6,467 nt of DNA from Acidobacteriaceae bacterium (GTDB lineage: Bacteria > Acidobacteriota > Terriglobia > Terriglobales > Acidobacteriaceae): contig PMXH01000439.1 of the NCBI GenBank assembly GCA_003165855.1, forward strand, positions 4,295 to 10,761, in the 5' to 3' direction. This document shows positions 1 through 6,467 of the stretch, piece by piece. Position numbers and translations under genes: made by a program. Position 1 is the stretch's first letter; each line of letters starts with the position of its first letter. The notes below the pieces were generated by a model that did not search any database, had not been told where the DNA came from, and saw only the letters and a list, made by a program, of their open reading frames with translations.

Positions 1-2961
1 GCGGCAACTGAAGCCGTCGGCGATGATCAGCCAGTCGGGCGGAGCGCGGCGGACGGCGGGGAGGAGTTCGAGTTCGCCGATCGCGATAGATAGGTCGTAC
101 TTATCGGGATCGAAGCCGAAGGAGCCGGCCATGCCGCAGCAACCGGGAGCGGGACTTTGGAAGTCGATACCGAGGCGGCGCAGGACCGACTCTTCGGCGG
201 TCATCTTCATTAGCGACTTGTGGTGACAGTGGCCGTGGAGGATGGCTTTGCGATTCAGCCGGGGCAAAGGAAGACGTGGGGCATGAGTTTCGAGAAACTC
301 GCTTAACAGGAAAGTCTGGCGCGAGAGGGCTTGGGCACGTTCGTCATGGGGAAAGAGGTTGATGAGTTCGTCGCGGAAGACGGCAACGCAACTGGGTTCG
401 AGGCCGACGATAGGAATGCCGGCTTCGATTTCGGGAGAGAGTTCGTCGAGGATCTGAAGCAGGAGCGATTGGGCGCGGTCGAGCATGCCGAAGTCGTAGA
501 GCGGGCGGCCGCAGCAGAGGTTGACTCGCGGGACGATGACGCGGAAGCCGGCGGTTTCCAGGACCTCGACGGCAGCTCTGGCGGTCTGAGGCTGGAAATA
601 GTTGTTGAAAGTGTCGGGCCAGAGGAGGACGGGCGGGGCCTCGTCAGGGGCTAAAGGCCCTTTATCAAAGGAAGGCTTGATCGCAGCGCTGGAAGCGCTG
701 CGCCACCCAAAACCATTTTTCCTAGCGCCTCGCGCTCTAAGTGTCCGCGTGCGATGGAACCAAGACTTGAAAGTCTCTGGAGCGAACGCGGGGATGGCGC
801 GCTCTTTGGGGATTCCGGCGACCAACTTTGAGAGGTCGCGTAGGAATGGGAGTTGCGTGGTGAGGTTGGCGAGACCGGGGGCGTGCGATGCTGCGCGAGC
901 CCAGAGATCGATGTTGCCGAAAGCGTAGGCGTGGCGCGAGCGGAAGCGGCCCTCGTAGTAATGGGAGAGGAATTCGGATTTGTAGGTGGCAACGTCGACG
1001 CCAACCGGGCACTCGGTTTTGCATCCCTTGCAGGCGAGGCAGAGATCGAGCGACTGCTTCACTTCTTCGCTCCGCCAACCGTCACGGATGACCCCATCTT
1101 TTCGGCCTTGGCCTTGCGTCATCTCCCAGAGCAAGTGAGCACGGCCGCGAGTGGAGTGTTCTTCATCGTGCGTGGCGCGGAAACTGGGGCACATCAGGCC
1201 GCCTTCTTCGCGGCGGCACTTGCCTACACCCACGCAGCGGAGAGTAGCCTGGGCAAGGCTGCCATGGTCGTCGAGAAACTGGAAGTTGGTTTTCGGTTCC
1301 CATGGAAAGTAGTTCGCGCCAAGACGGAGGTTTTCATCGAGCTTGTAGGGCGGCTTTCCCGGTAAACCAATCAGCTTGCCGGGATTCATCTTCCATTCGG
1401 GGTCCCACGCCGACTTGAATTCGCGGAAAGCCTGAACCAACTCGGGGCCAAACATCCTCGGAAGCAGTTCGGCGCGGGACTGCCCGTCGCCGTGTTCGCC
1501 GGAGATGGAGCCGCCATAGCTGACCACGAGATCGGCAGCCTCCTCCATAAACTTGCGGAACTTGGTGATGCCGTCTTTCGATTGCAGATCGAAATTGATG
1601 CGGGTGTGCACGCAACCGTGGCCGAAGTGGCCGTAGAGCGAGCCTTTGTAGGCGTAGGCACCCATCATCTTGCGCAGGTCGCGGAGATAGCCGCCAAGTT
1701 TCTCGGGCGCAACGGCGGAGTCTTCCCAACCTTCCCAGTTCAGCGGTTCGCCGGGGACATGCGAGGTCACACCGAGACTGGATTCGCGCACTTCCCACAC
1801 GCGCTTGGCTTGCTGCTTGTCGGTGTAGAGCCGCAGGTTGGGAGGGCTGGCACTGCGGCTAAGGGACTGCATCAAAACGCGGGCCTGGGATTCGGCTTGC
1901 GGCGCGGTTTCGGCGCCGAACTCGACCATCAGCCAGCCACCGCCTTCCGGCAGAAGCGCGAGACCTTCGGAGTTAATGCCCTTCGTTCGCGTGTAGCCGA
2001 CTAGAAGATCGTCGAAGCCTTCGAGGCCGATGGGCTCGTGCTGCATGATTTCGGGGACATGATCAGCACACTGATAAATGTCGGGATAAGCGACGACCAA
2101 CAGCACACGTTCGGGAGGACTTTCGACCAGCCGACACGTTGCTTCGAGAACTGTGACGCAGGTGCCTTCGGAGCCGACGAGGGCGCGGGCAACGTGGAAG
2201 CCGTTCTCGGGCAGAAGATAGTTCAGGTTGTAACCGGAAACACGGCGCGGAATGTTCGGAAAACGCTGGCGGACAAGATCGCCATAGGTGGCCGCGATGG
2301 TTTGCAGTTTCGTGTAGATGGCGGCGCGGCGGCCGCCGTGTTGGAGAATGTAGTCGAGTTCCGCGCTGGACGTGGCTCCAACTTTCATGCGGACGCCATC
2401 GTAGGTGAGGATTTCGAGTTGCTCGATGTTGTCATCGGTCTTGCCGGCCATCACGGAATGGACGCCGCAGGAGTTGTTGCCGATCATGCCGCCGAGCGTG
2501 CAGCGGTCGTGGGTGGCGGGATCGGGCGCGAAGGTGAGGTGATGCTGTTCGGCAGCGGCGCGGAGATGGTCAAGCACGACTCCGGGCTGTACGCGGGCGA
2601 TGCCGCGGGCGGGATCGATTTCCAGAATCCTCGCCATGTACTTGGAAAAATCGAGGACGACGGCGACATTGCAGCACTGGCCGGCGAGAGAGGTGCCGCC
2701 GCCGCGGCAGAGGAGTGGCGCGCCGAACTCGCGGCAGAGCGCGACGGTTGTTAAGACATCGTCGGCATCGCGGGGGAGCACGACGCCGATGGGGACCTGG
2801 CGATAGTTGGAGCCGTCGGTGGCGTAGAGGGCGCGGGTGCCGCGGTCGAATCGGACATCACCGTGAATCTGTGCGCGCAGACCTTCGGCCAGAGCGAGGG
2901 CGTCCACTTGCGCGGACTTCGACTTTGCGGCCTGGGCAAGTTCTGCGAATGGCTCTGGCAT
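1..2961 (-). CDS. FAD-linked oxidase / 4Fe-4S / CCG-domain fusion protein (YdiJ-like D-2-hydroxyacid dehydrogenase), 3' end cut by window
   Basis: The frame is open for 987 codons from ATG 2961 to the window edge, and the last residues (ADGFSCR) lie near the usual C-terminus of this roughly 1000-residue family. Domains in order: a PCMH-type FAD-binding domain (about residues 55-190, with RGGGTSLAGQ at 86-95 and GGMIGNNSCG at 157-166); a FAD-oxidase C-terminal domain (about 230-530, with YGHFGHGCVH around H445/H448 and GEHGDG at 488-493); two 4Fe-4S sites (C576, C582, C591, and a CxxCxxCxxxCP motif at C641, C644, C647, C651); and two CCG domains (CC at 816-817 and 941-942, with C912 and C986). 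Known relatives (E. coli YdiJ, fused D-lactate dehydrogenases) oxidise D-2-hydroxyacids through FAD and Fe-S centres toward the respiratory chain. The substrate here cannot be read from the sequence. An in-frame stop lies 42 nt upstream of the ATG, and GAGAGG at 2972-2977 is a fair ribosome site, which supports this start. The gene begins 17 bp after the zinc-ribbon gene, so the two are probably co-transcribed. Residues about 741-773 are an atypical palindrome-derived linker. Confidence 0.93.
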   Translation of the reverse strand, partial: MPEPFAELAQAAKSKSAQVDALALAEGLRAQIHGDVRFDRGTRALYATDGSNYRQVPIGVVLPRDADDVLTTVALCREFGAPLLCRGGGTSLAGQCCNVAVVLDFSKYMARILEIDPARGIARVQPGVVLDHLRAAAEQHHLTFAPDPATHDRCTLGGMIGNNSCGVHSVMAGKTDDNIEQLEILTYDGVRMKVGATSSAELDYILQHGGRRAAIYTKLQTIAATYGDLVRQRFPNIPRRVSGYNLNYLLPENGFHVARALVGSEGTCVTVLEATCRLVESPPERVLLVVAYPDIYQCADHVPEIMQHEPIGLEGFDDLLVGYTRTKGINSEGLALLPEGGGWLMVEFGAETAPQAESQARVLMQSLSRSASPPNLRLYTDKQQAKRVWEVRESSLGVTSHVPGEPLNWEGWEDSAVAPEKLGGYLRDLRKMMGAYAYKGSLYGHFGHGCVHTRINFDLQSKDGITKFRKFMEEAADLVVSYGGSISGEHGDGQSRAELLPRMFGPELVQAFREFKSAWDPEWKMNPGKLIGLPGKPPYKLDENLRLGANYFPWEPKTNFQFLDDHGSLAQATLRCVGVGKCRREEGGLMCPSFRATHDEEHSTRGRAHLLWEMTQGQGRKDGVIRDGWRSEEVKQSLDLCLACKGCKTECPVGVDVATYKSEFLSHYYEGRFRSRHAYAFGNIDLWARAASHAPGLANLTTQLPFLRDLSKLVAGIPKERAIPAFAPETFKSWFHRTRTLRARGARKNGFGWRSASSAAIKPSFDKGPLAPDEAPPVLLWPDTFNNYFQPQTARAAVEVLETAGFRVIVPRVNLCCGRPLYDFGMLDRAQSLLLQILDELSPEIEAGIPIVGLEPSCVAVFRDELINLFPHDERAQALSRQTFLLSEFLETHAPRLPLPRLNRKAILHGHCHHKSLMKMTAEESVLRRLGIDFQSPAPGCCGMAGSFGFDPDKYDLSIAIGELELLPAVRRAPPDWLIIADGFSCR
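643..741. repeat. Palindrome-rich dispersed-repeat-like segment inserted in frame in the FAD/Fe-S gene
   Basis: Several short hairpins are packed together here. CGCAGCGCT (682-690) and AGCGCTGCG (694-702) are perfect 9-bp arms around a 3-nt loop. AGCGC (724-728) and GCGCT (732-736) form another, as do CCTTT (659-663) and AAAGG (667-671), and GGGC (648-651) and GCCC (657-660). On the coding strand the segment is read without a stop as residues about 741-773, a basic and Ser/Ala-rich stretch between the second 4Fe-4S site and the first CCG domain. Codons such as AGA, AGG, AAA and AAT cluster here, unlike the C/G-ending codons around it. I recall similar 'AGCGCTTCCAGCGCT' and 'TTTAGCCCCTGA' strings between genes of Acidobacteria, but this was not checked. 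The outer limits are approximate. Confidence 0.65.
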
Positions 2962-2978
2962 TTCGGCCCGACCTCTCT

Positions 2979-3653
2979 TCAGTTCGAGGACGAGTTCCCC
3001 GCGTCAGAGTTATGGCTCACCTTGGTGATCTGGATTTTTGTCCGGTCGCCGTGGGCTTCGATGTTAATGGTGATCATGGTCCTACGGTCGTTGGAAATGA
3101 TGGTGCAGCGGCCCGCATCGGAAGTGGTAACCATCGCATTGGGGAACTTCGATTTATAGAAGGTCGAGACTTGGTCTACCGAGTCGGTACTCTCGGAGGT
3201 TAGCGATGCCGTGTGAACTCCTCCGAAATCGACCGAAGCAGCGCCTTCTTTCAGAGTCTGCGCTCCGGGATAGATATCCACTCCGAGATTGCGAGCCGCC
3301 GCTTCCGGGTCTTTTGTGGTCTCGACGCTGCCGAACGGGGTCTCGACTTTCACGTTGTTGCCGTCCTGATGAACGTGCGCATGACGAGCGATGCGCCAGG
3401 CGAAGATCCCAATGGACGCAACGCTGAGAATTCCCAGAAGCACGACTACGCCCACCACGATCAGAATGACTTTAAGAGCACCGCCGCCCTGAGGAGGATT
3501 GGCGGGAGGCAAGGGCGTGGGAGAACCTGAAGCGGCCGGCGAAGCAGTGGCGGATGACGGCGGAAGCGTAGAAGCGAGAATGGGTGCGCCGCACTTGCTG
3601 CAGAATCTGGTTCCGGAAACGATATTCGTGCCACAAGAATTGCAGAATGCCAT
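2979..3653 (-). CDS. Zinc-ribbon, single-pass membrane protein of unknown function
   Basis: This is a 224-residue protein. An N-terminal zinc ribbon has four cysteines in two CxxC pairs (C4, C7, C18, C21). A Pro/Ser/Ala-rich linker follows (about 24-58), then one strong membrane segment (about 60-82), then a C-terminal domain of about 135 residues containing a DIYPGAQ motif and DSVDQVSTFYKSKFP, ending in a Ser/Asn-rich tail. I know this layout from hypothetical proteins of Terriglobia but no function for it. The ribbon may mediate protein or nucleic-acid contacts on the cytoplasmic side, with the C-terminal domain outside. However, several basic residues follow the membrane segment (WRIARH), so the topology is uncertain. 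The start at ATG 3653 is supported by GAGGTGA at 3657-3663 a few bases upstream and by the zinc ribbon starting at once. It is the first gene after the intergenic region and lies 17 bp before the FAD/Fe-S gene, suggesting a two-gene unit. Confidence 0.85.
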   Translation of the reverse strand: MAFCNSCGTNIVSGTRFCSKCGAPILASTLPPSSATASPAASGSPTPLPPANPPQGGGALKVILIVVGVVVLLGILSVASIGIFAWRIARHAHVHQDGNNVKVETPFGSVETTKDPEAAARNLGVDIYPGAQTLKEGAASVDFGGVHTASLTSESTDSVDQVSTFYKSKFPNAMVTTSDAGRCTIISNDRRTMITINIEAHGDRTKIQITKVSHNSDAGNSSSN

Positions 3654-3693
3654 AAGTCACCTCATATGCATGCGGTTGTACACGTTCGGCGCG

Positions 3694-3699
3694 AGTATA
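3694..3699 (-). promoter_or_regulatory. Putative -10 box (TATACT) for the zinc-ribbon / FAD-Fe-S gene pair
   Basis: The minus strand reads TATACT, one mismatch from the sigma-70 -10 consensus TATAAT. It lies 40 bp upstream of the zinc-ribbon ATG and would give a leader of roughly 30-35 nt that includes the ribosome site. No good -35 hexamer is visible 15-19 bp upstream, where the sequence is CT-rich. The call rests on the -10 match and position alone. Confidence 0.45.
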
Positions 3700-3756
3700 C
3701 CGCAGATTGAAGGGAAAGAGAGCGCGATGTCCCCCAGGTCGTGGTGCAAATAAGGA

Positions 3757-3815
3757 AGCGAGCCAAACGCGCGATTATTGGGTCGCCAAGACCGCGACCC
3801 TTCGCACGGCTCGCT
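3757..3815 (-). terminator. Long nested stem-loop after ctaF, possible terminator or REP-like element
   Basis: Three sets of complementary arms nest inside each other. The outer arms are AGCGAGCC/GGCTCGCT (3815-3808 with 3764-3757). The middle arms are GTGCGA/TCGCGC with one G-U pair (3807-3802 with 3774-3769). The inner arms are GGGTCGC/GCGACCC (3800-3794 with 3786-3780) around a 7-nt loop. As RNA this gives about 21 base pairs in 59 nt. It begins 50 nt past the ctaF stop, in a position to end or protect the oxidase transcript. Only a weak T-rich stretch (TTCCTTATTTG) follows rather than a clean T-run, so intrinsic termination is uncertain. A repeat-family hairpin is the alternative. Confidence 0.45.
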
Positions 3816-3816
3816 C

Positions 3817-3858
3817 AGATCCTTCACGGCGCAAAGAACGCTTGTTCAGGATGACAAT
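3817..3858 (-). repeat. Short dispersed-repeat-like sequence of the GTCATCCTGA...GAAGGATCT type
   Basis: Read on the minus strand, this segment opens with TTGTCATCCTGA and closes with GAAGGATCT. These ends flank a variable middle and contain the short inverted match ATCCT/AGGAT. I recall many bacterial genomes carrying intergenic repeats with exactly these ends, but family membership was not tested by search. It starts 7 nt past the ctaF stop and abuts the nested stem-loop, so the two may form one composite element. Confidence 0.5.
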
Positions 3859-3864
3859 CACATC

Positions 3865-4161
3865 TTAGTTCCACAGGCGGGTGGCGTAGTCGGTCATGGT
3901 GAGTCCCAGCAAAAGGAGAAGGAAGAACAGTGCGGCGATCACGACCAGCTTGGTGAGCTTTTCGCTGGCGCCTTTGACGTGCATGAAGAAGAGAGCGACC
4001 AGAGTGGCTTTGATGCTGGCGATGGTCAGGGCGACGGGAGCGTTAAATTTTCCCAAGTCGAGCGTTGCGGCGTAAACGGTGAGAGCGGTGCCGATGAGGA
4101 GCGCAAAGAAGACTGCGAAGTATGTGGGCAGCGGCGATTTTGCTGATGAATGGTCAGACAT
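3865..4161 (-). CDS. ctaF: Cytochrome c oxidase subunit IV (prokaryotic COX4 family)
   Basis: This is a 98-residue membrane protein with three predicted helices (about 14-33, 41-60 and 70-90). The middle helix carries the family hallmark KATLVALFFMH, and the C-terminus carries TDYATR. The length fits the small bacterial subunit IV, which has no redox centre and helps assemble or stabilise the oxidase. It is the last gene of the visible oxidase cluster. ATG 4161 lies 6 bp after the ctaE stop, and a GAGG overlapping that stop serves as ribosome site, so translation is probably coupled. The stop (TAA, 3865-3867) is followed directly by the repeat and stem-loop region, consistent with the end of the operon. 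Confidence 0.9.
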   Translation of the reverse strand: MSDHSSAKSPLPTYFAVFFALLIGTALTVYAATLDLGKFNAPVALTIASIKATLVALFFMHVKGASEKLTKLVVIAALFFLLLLLGLTMTDYATRLWN

Positions 4162-4167
4162 AGAGCC

Positions 4168-4893
4168 TCACGGATGCCGGTCGATCAGGTAAAGCAAGGG
4201 GAACAGGTAAATCCAGACAATGTCGACGAAATGCCAGTACAGGCCGCCGATCTCGACTGGAGTATGCCACTCGGGGGTGAAGCGTCCCTTCCAGGCCATG
4301 GCGAAGAGCCAGAGAAAAATTCCCAGGCCGATAATCATGTGCAGCGCGTGCAGGCCGGTCATGACGAAGTAGAGGGAGAAGAAAAGCTGCGCGTGGTGCG
4401 GGTCGGCGTATTGATCGGGATGTCCGGGGATCGGAACGTTCTGGAAACTGAAGGAAGCTCCGGGAACGTGATGCTCTTCGAATTTGTCTTTGTACTCGAT
4501 GCCTTTGATGCCGAGGAAGGTGAGGCCGAGGAGCATGGTGACGGCGAGGCTGACGAGCAACAGAGTGCGCCGAGCGGTTTGCGCGGCCCAGACGGCCAGG
4601 ACCACGGTTAAGCTGCTGCAGATGAGCACTGCAGTATTGGTGGCGCCCAGCGGCATGTTGATCGACTTGCTAGCGGCGGCGAAATCTCCGAAGTACCAGC
4701 GACGGTACACCAGATAAGCGCAGAACAGTCCGCCGAAGAACATGACTTCGGTGGCGAGGAAGAGCCACATGCCCAGGCTGGCGGCGTCGCGCTGCTGTTG
4801 GGGCTCGGCGAAATGGTGCAAGAGAGCCGGGTTGTGGGCTTCGCCGTGAGCGTCTGCCTGAACGGCTGCGGCGGAGCTGGCGTTATTTTGCAA
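4168..4893 (-). CDS. ctaE: Cytochrome c oxidase subunit III
   Basis: This is a 241-residue protein with a hydrophilic N-terminus (about 1-38) and five predicted membrane helices (about 40-62, 84-104, 111-131, 170-197, 212-236). This is the five-helix form of subunit III, without the first two helices of the seven-helix form. Family signatures are [15 protein letters not shown] (conserved Glu at 49), [10 protein letters not shown] and [21 protein letters not shown] close to the C-terminus. A His/Pro-rich loop of about 38 residues sits between helices 3 and 4. Subunit III binds no metal; in known oxidases it stabilises the core and sustains proton uptake. The start is the unusual codon TTG at 4893, inside the end of ctaD. 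It is favoured by a perfect AGGAGGT five bases upstream. The next in-frame Met (residue 42) would cut into helix 1. The 11-bp overlap with ctaD implies coupled translation. Confidence 0.93.
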   Translation of the reverse strand: MQNNASSAAAVQADAHGEAHNPALLHHFAEPQQQRDAASLGMWLFLATEVMFFGGLFCAYLVYRRWYFGDFAAASKSINMPLGATNTAVLICSSLTVVLAVWAAQTARRTLLLVSLAVTMLLGLTFLGIKGIEYKDKFEEHHVPGASFSFQNVPIPGHPDQYADPHHAQLFFSLYFVMTGLHALHMIIGLGIFLWLFAMAWKGRFTPEWHTPVEIGGLYWHFVDIVWIYLFPLLYLIDRHP

Positions 4894-6467
4894 CGGGGAC
4901 CTCCTGCTTGTAGGGTGCGTCCAGTTCGTCGTAGTTGTAAGCTTCCCAGGTTACGACGGGCTCTTCGTCGAAGTTGAAGGTCGGCGGCGGCGAGGATGTT
5001 TTCCACTCGAGTCCAGCGGCGTTCCAGGGATTGTCGGACGACGGCTTGCCGTAGCGCATGGACCAGAGGAAATAAATCATGGGCAGAAGATATCCGACGC
5101 CGAGAACGGTTGCACCGGCGGTCGACAATACGTTGAGCACCTGGAATTCCGGCATGTGGCTGTAATCGTAGTAACGGCGTGGCATGCCCATGTAGCCGAG
5201 CAAGAACTGCGGGAAGAAGGTGAGGTTGAAACCGATGAAAACGATCAGCGCGGCCAGACGCGCCCAGCCCTCGGGATAAAGTCGCCCTGAGATTTTGGGC
5301 CACCAGAAATGCATTCCTCCGAGATAGCCCATCACGGCTCCTCCAACCATGATGTAGTGGAAATGGGCGACGACGAAGTAGGTGTCGGTGACGTGAACGT
5401 TGATTCCGAGAGCCGAGAGGAATAGTCCGGTGAGGCCGCCGATGGTGAAGAGTCCGAGGAAGCCGAAGGCGTAGAGCATCGGCGCATCGTAGTGGATCGA
5501 GCCCTTGTAGAGAGTGGCCGTCCAGTTGAAGACTTTAATGGCGGAAGGCAGAGCCACGGCATAGCTCAAGAAGGAAAATACAAGAGCGGAGTAGACGGAA
5601 ATTCCGGCTACAAACATGTGGTGAGCCCATACCAGGAAGCCGAAAACGGCGATGGCAATGGAGGAAAACGCGACGAAGCTGTAACCGAAGATGCGTTTGC
5701 GCGAGAAGCAAGCGATGATCTCAGTGACGACGCCCATCGAGGGCAGAATCATGATGTAGACGGCAGGATGGGAATAGAACCAGAACAGATGTTGAAAGAG
5801 GAGCGGATCGCCGCCGAGTTTGGGATCGAAGATGCCGAGGTGCAAAGTGCGTTCGGCCGCGACCAGCACGATGGTGACGGCAACGACCGGCGTGCCCAGG
5901 AGTTGAATGATGCTGGTGGCGTAATGCGCCCAGATGAACAGGGGCAAACGTGACCAAGTCATGCCTGGGCAACGCATGCGATGGATGGTGACGACGAAGT
6001 TCAGGCCGGTGAGGATGGAAGAGAATCCGGCCACAAAGATCGCGAGTCCGGCTTCGACTATTTTTGTGTTGGTGAAGGAGGTGCTAAAGGGAGCGTAGAA
6101 CGTCCAACCGGTGTCGACGCCGCCGGTCAGCATGCAGTGCAGCATCATCACGCCGCCGATGACGTAGAGATACCAGCTCAGCAGGTTGATGCGGGGGAAG
6201 GCGAGGTCTTTGGCCCCGATCATGAGCGGTACGAGAAAGTTGCCGAGCACAGCGGGGATGGAAGGAATCAAGAAAAAGAAGACCATGACCATGCCATGCA
6301 TGGTGAAGAGCTTGTTATAAGTATCGGCCTGCACCAGATCGCCCGCGGGCGTGAGCAATTCGAGGCGAATGAGCAGGGCAAAGAAGCCGCCGATGAAAAA
6401 GAAGAACGTGATGGAAAGGAGATAAAGCAGCGCGATGCGTTTGTGGTCGGTGGTGAGCAGCCACGAC
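4883..6467 (-). CDS. ctaD: Cytochrome c oxidase subunit I, type A2 haem-copper oxidase, 5' end beyond the window
   Basis: The frame is open to the window edge, giving 527 residues in view that begin [17 protein letters not shown]; only a short N-terminus is missing. Numbering from the TTG codon at 6358 (not the real start), the low-spin haem ligands are H21 (TMHGMVM) and H334, the high-spin haem ligand is H332 ([10 protein letters not shown]), and CuB is bound by H197, H246 and H247 (YSHPAVY, WAHHMF). The cross-linked Tyr is Y201. The D-channel entry Asp (D51 in KDLAFPR) and K-channel Lys (K275 in PSAIKVFNW) are kept. The Glu of HPEVY in type A1 enzymes is replaced by the YSHPAVY pattern, which places the protein in type A2, as in Thermus caa3. 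The C-terminal motif W-x-T-S-S-P-P-P is typical, and no subunit III or cytochrome c domain is fused. The protein is the catalytic O2-reducing, proton-pumping subunit. Subunit II is expected just upstream. Confidence 0.97.
   Translation of the reverse strand, partial: SWLLTTDHKRIALLYLLSITFFFFIGGFFALLIRLELLTPAGDLVQADTYNKLFTMHGMVMVFFFLIPSIPAVLGNFLVPLMIGAKDLAFPRINLLSWYLYVIGGVMMLHCMLTGGVDTGWTFYAPFSTSFTNTKIVEAGLAIFVAGFSSILTGLNFVVTIHRMRCPGMTWSRLPLFIWAHYATSIIQLLGTPVVAVTIVLVAAERTLHLGIFDPKLGGDPLLFQHLFWFYSHPAVYIMILPSMGVVTEIIACFSRKRIFGYSFVAFSSIAIAVFGFLVWAHHMFVAGISVYSALVFSFLSYAVALPSAIKVFNWTATLYKGSIHYDAPMLYAFGFLGLFTIGGLTGLFLSALGINVHVTDTYFVVAHFHYIMVGGAVMGYLGGMHFWWPKISGRLYPEGWARLAALIVFIGFNLTFFPQFLLGYMGMPRRYYDYSHMPEFQVLNVLSTAGATVLGVGYLLPMIYFLWSMRYGKPSSDNPWNAAGLEWKTSSPPPTFNFDEEPVVTWEAYNYDELDAPYKQEVPVAK
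4899..4905 (-). promoter_or_regulatory. Shine-Dalgarno AGGAGGT that sets the TTG start of ctaE
   Basis: The minus strand reads AGGAGGT followed by a 5-nt spacer (CCCCG) and TTG at 4893. The site lies within the last codons of ctaD, where it encodes part of the Gln-Glu-Val near the C-terminus. A full-consensus ribosome site at this spacing is the main reason to accept a TTG start for subunit III. Confidence 0.8.

Noticed and set aside
643..741. A frameshift or pseudogene breaking the FAD/Fe-S gene at the palindromic segment
   Set aside because: The frame continues without a stop through the segment into the intact CCG domain motif PDTFNNYF and CCGRPLYDFG, so the gene is not broken here.
651..1798. 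Minus-strand open frames at 651-1004, 737-1078, 1334-1798 and 1386-1661
   Set aside because: These are in other frames of the same strand as the FAD/Fe-S gene and give low-complexity Arg/Pro/Ser-rich peptides. The correct frame is open through all of them.
2038..2754. A 238-codon open frame on the plus strand (and others at 1492-2004, 853-1365 and 331-654)
   Set aside because: They lie antisense to the FAD/Fe-S gene, whose frame has recognisable domains throughout. Their composition reflects the GC-biased third positions of the real gene, and they show no known motif.
3654..3864. A small protein gene, tRNA or CRISPR array in the intergenic region
   Set aside because: No tRNA cloverleaf or direct-repeat spacing is visible, and the open frames crossing it on the plus strand are extensions antisense to neighbouring genes. 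The structure is explained by the hairpins and promoter.
4608..5303. Minus-strand 231-codon open frame spanning the ctaD/ctaE junction
   Set aside because: It is out of frame with both oxidase subunits, which are unmistakable by motif, and its product is an Arg-rich shadow.
6356..6358. TTG at 6358 as the start of subunit I
   Set aside because: The frame upstream to the window edge encodes the conserved N-terminus (TTDHKRI and the first membrane helix), so the real start lies outside the window.

Overview
This window most likely comes from an acidobacterium of the Terriglobia (Koribacter-like) group. I infer this from the moderately high GC content, the style of the proteins, a zinc-ribbon membrane protein of a kind I associate with that lineage, and short palindromic repeats I recall from those genomes. 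No database search was possible, so the taxonomy is an inference. All five genes lie on the minus strand, and both window edges cut through a gene.

Right part (6467 down to 3865): the distal part of an aa3/caa3-type cytochrome c oxidase operon, in the order subunit I (ctaD, 5' end beyond the window), subunit III (ctaE), subunit IV (ctaF). The genes overlap or nearly touch: ctaD and ctaE overlap by 11 bp, and ctaE and ctaF are 6 bp apart. This indicates one transcript and coupled translation. Subunit II is expected upstream, outside the window. Subunit I keeps all haem and CuB ligands and carries the YSHP signature of type A2 haem-copper oxidases. Together these subunits form the membrane core that reduces O2 to water and pumps protons.

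Middle (3864 to 3654): a 211-bp intergenic region. Next to the ctaF stop is a short repeat of the GTCATCCTGA...GAAGGATCT type. It is followed by a long nested stem-loop that may end the oxidase transcript. Beyond that is a likely -10 box (TATACT) for the downstream pair of genes.

Left part (3653 to 1): a gene for a small zinc-ribbon, single-pass membrane protein of unknown function is followed after 17 bp by a very large gene, 987 codons in view and cut only near its C-terminus. The large gene encodes a fused FAD-linked oxidase, 4Fe-4S and double-CCG-domain protein of the YdiJ/D-lactate dehydrogenase type. Such enzymes oxidise D-2-hydroxyacids and pass the electrons to the respiratory chain, so a link with the neighbouring terminal oxidase is plausible but not shown. 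The linker between its Fe-S and first CCG domains contains about 100 bp of palindrome-rich sequence with different codon use. It is read through in frame and looks like a dispersed repeat inserted into, and tolerated by, a coding gene. This is the most unusual feature of the window.
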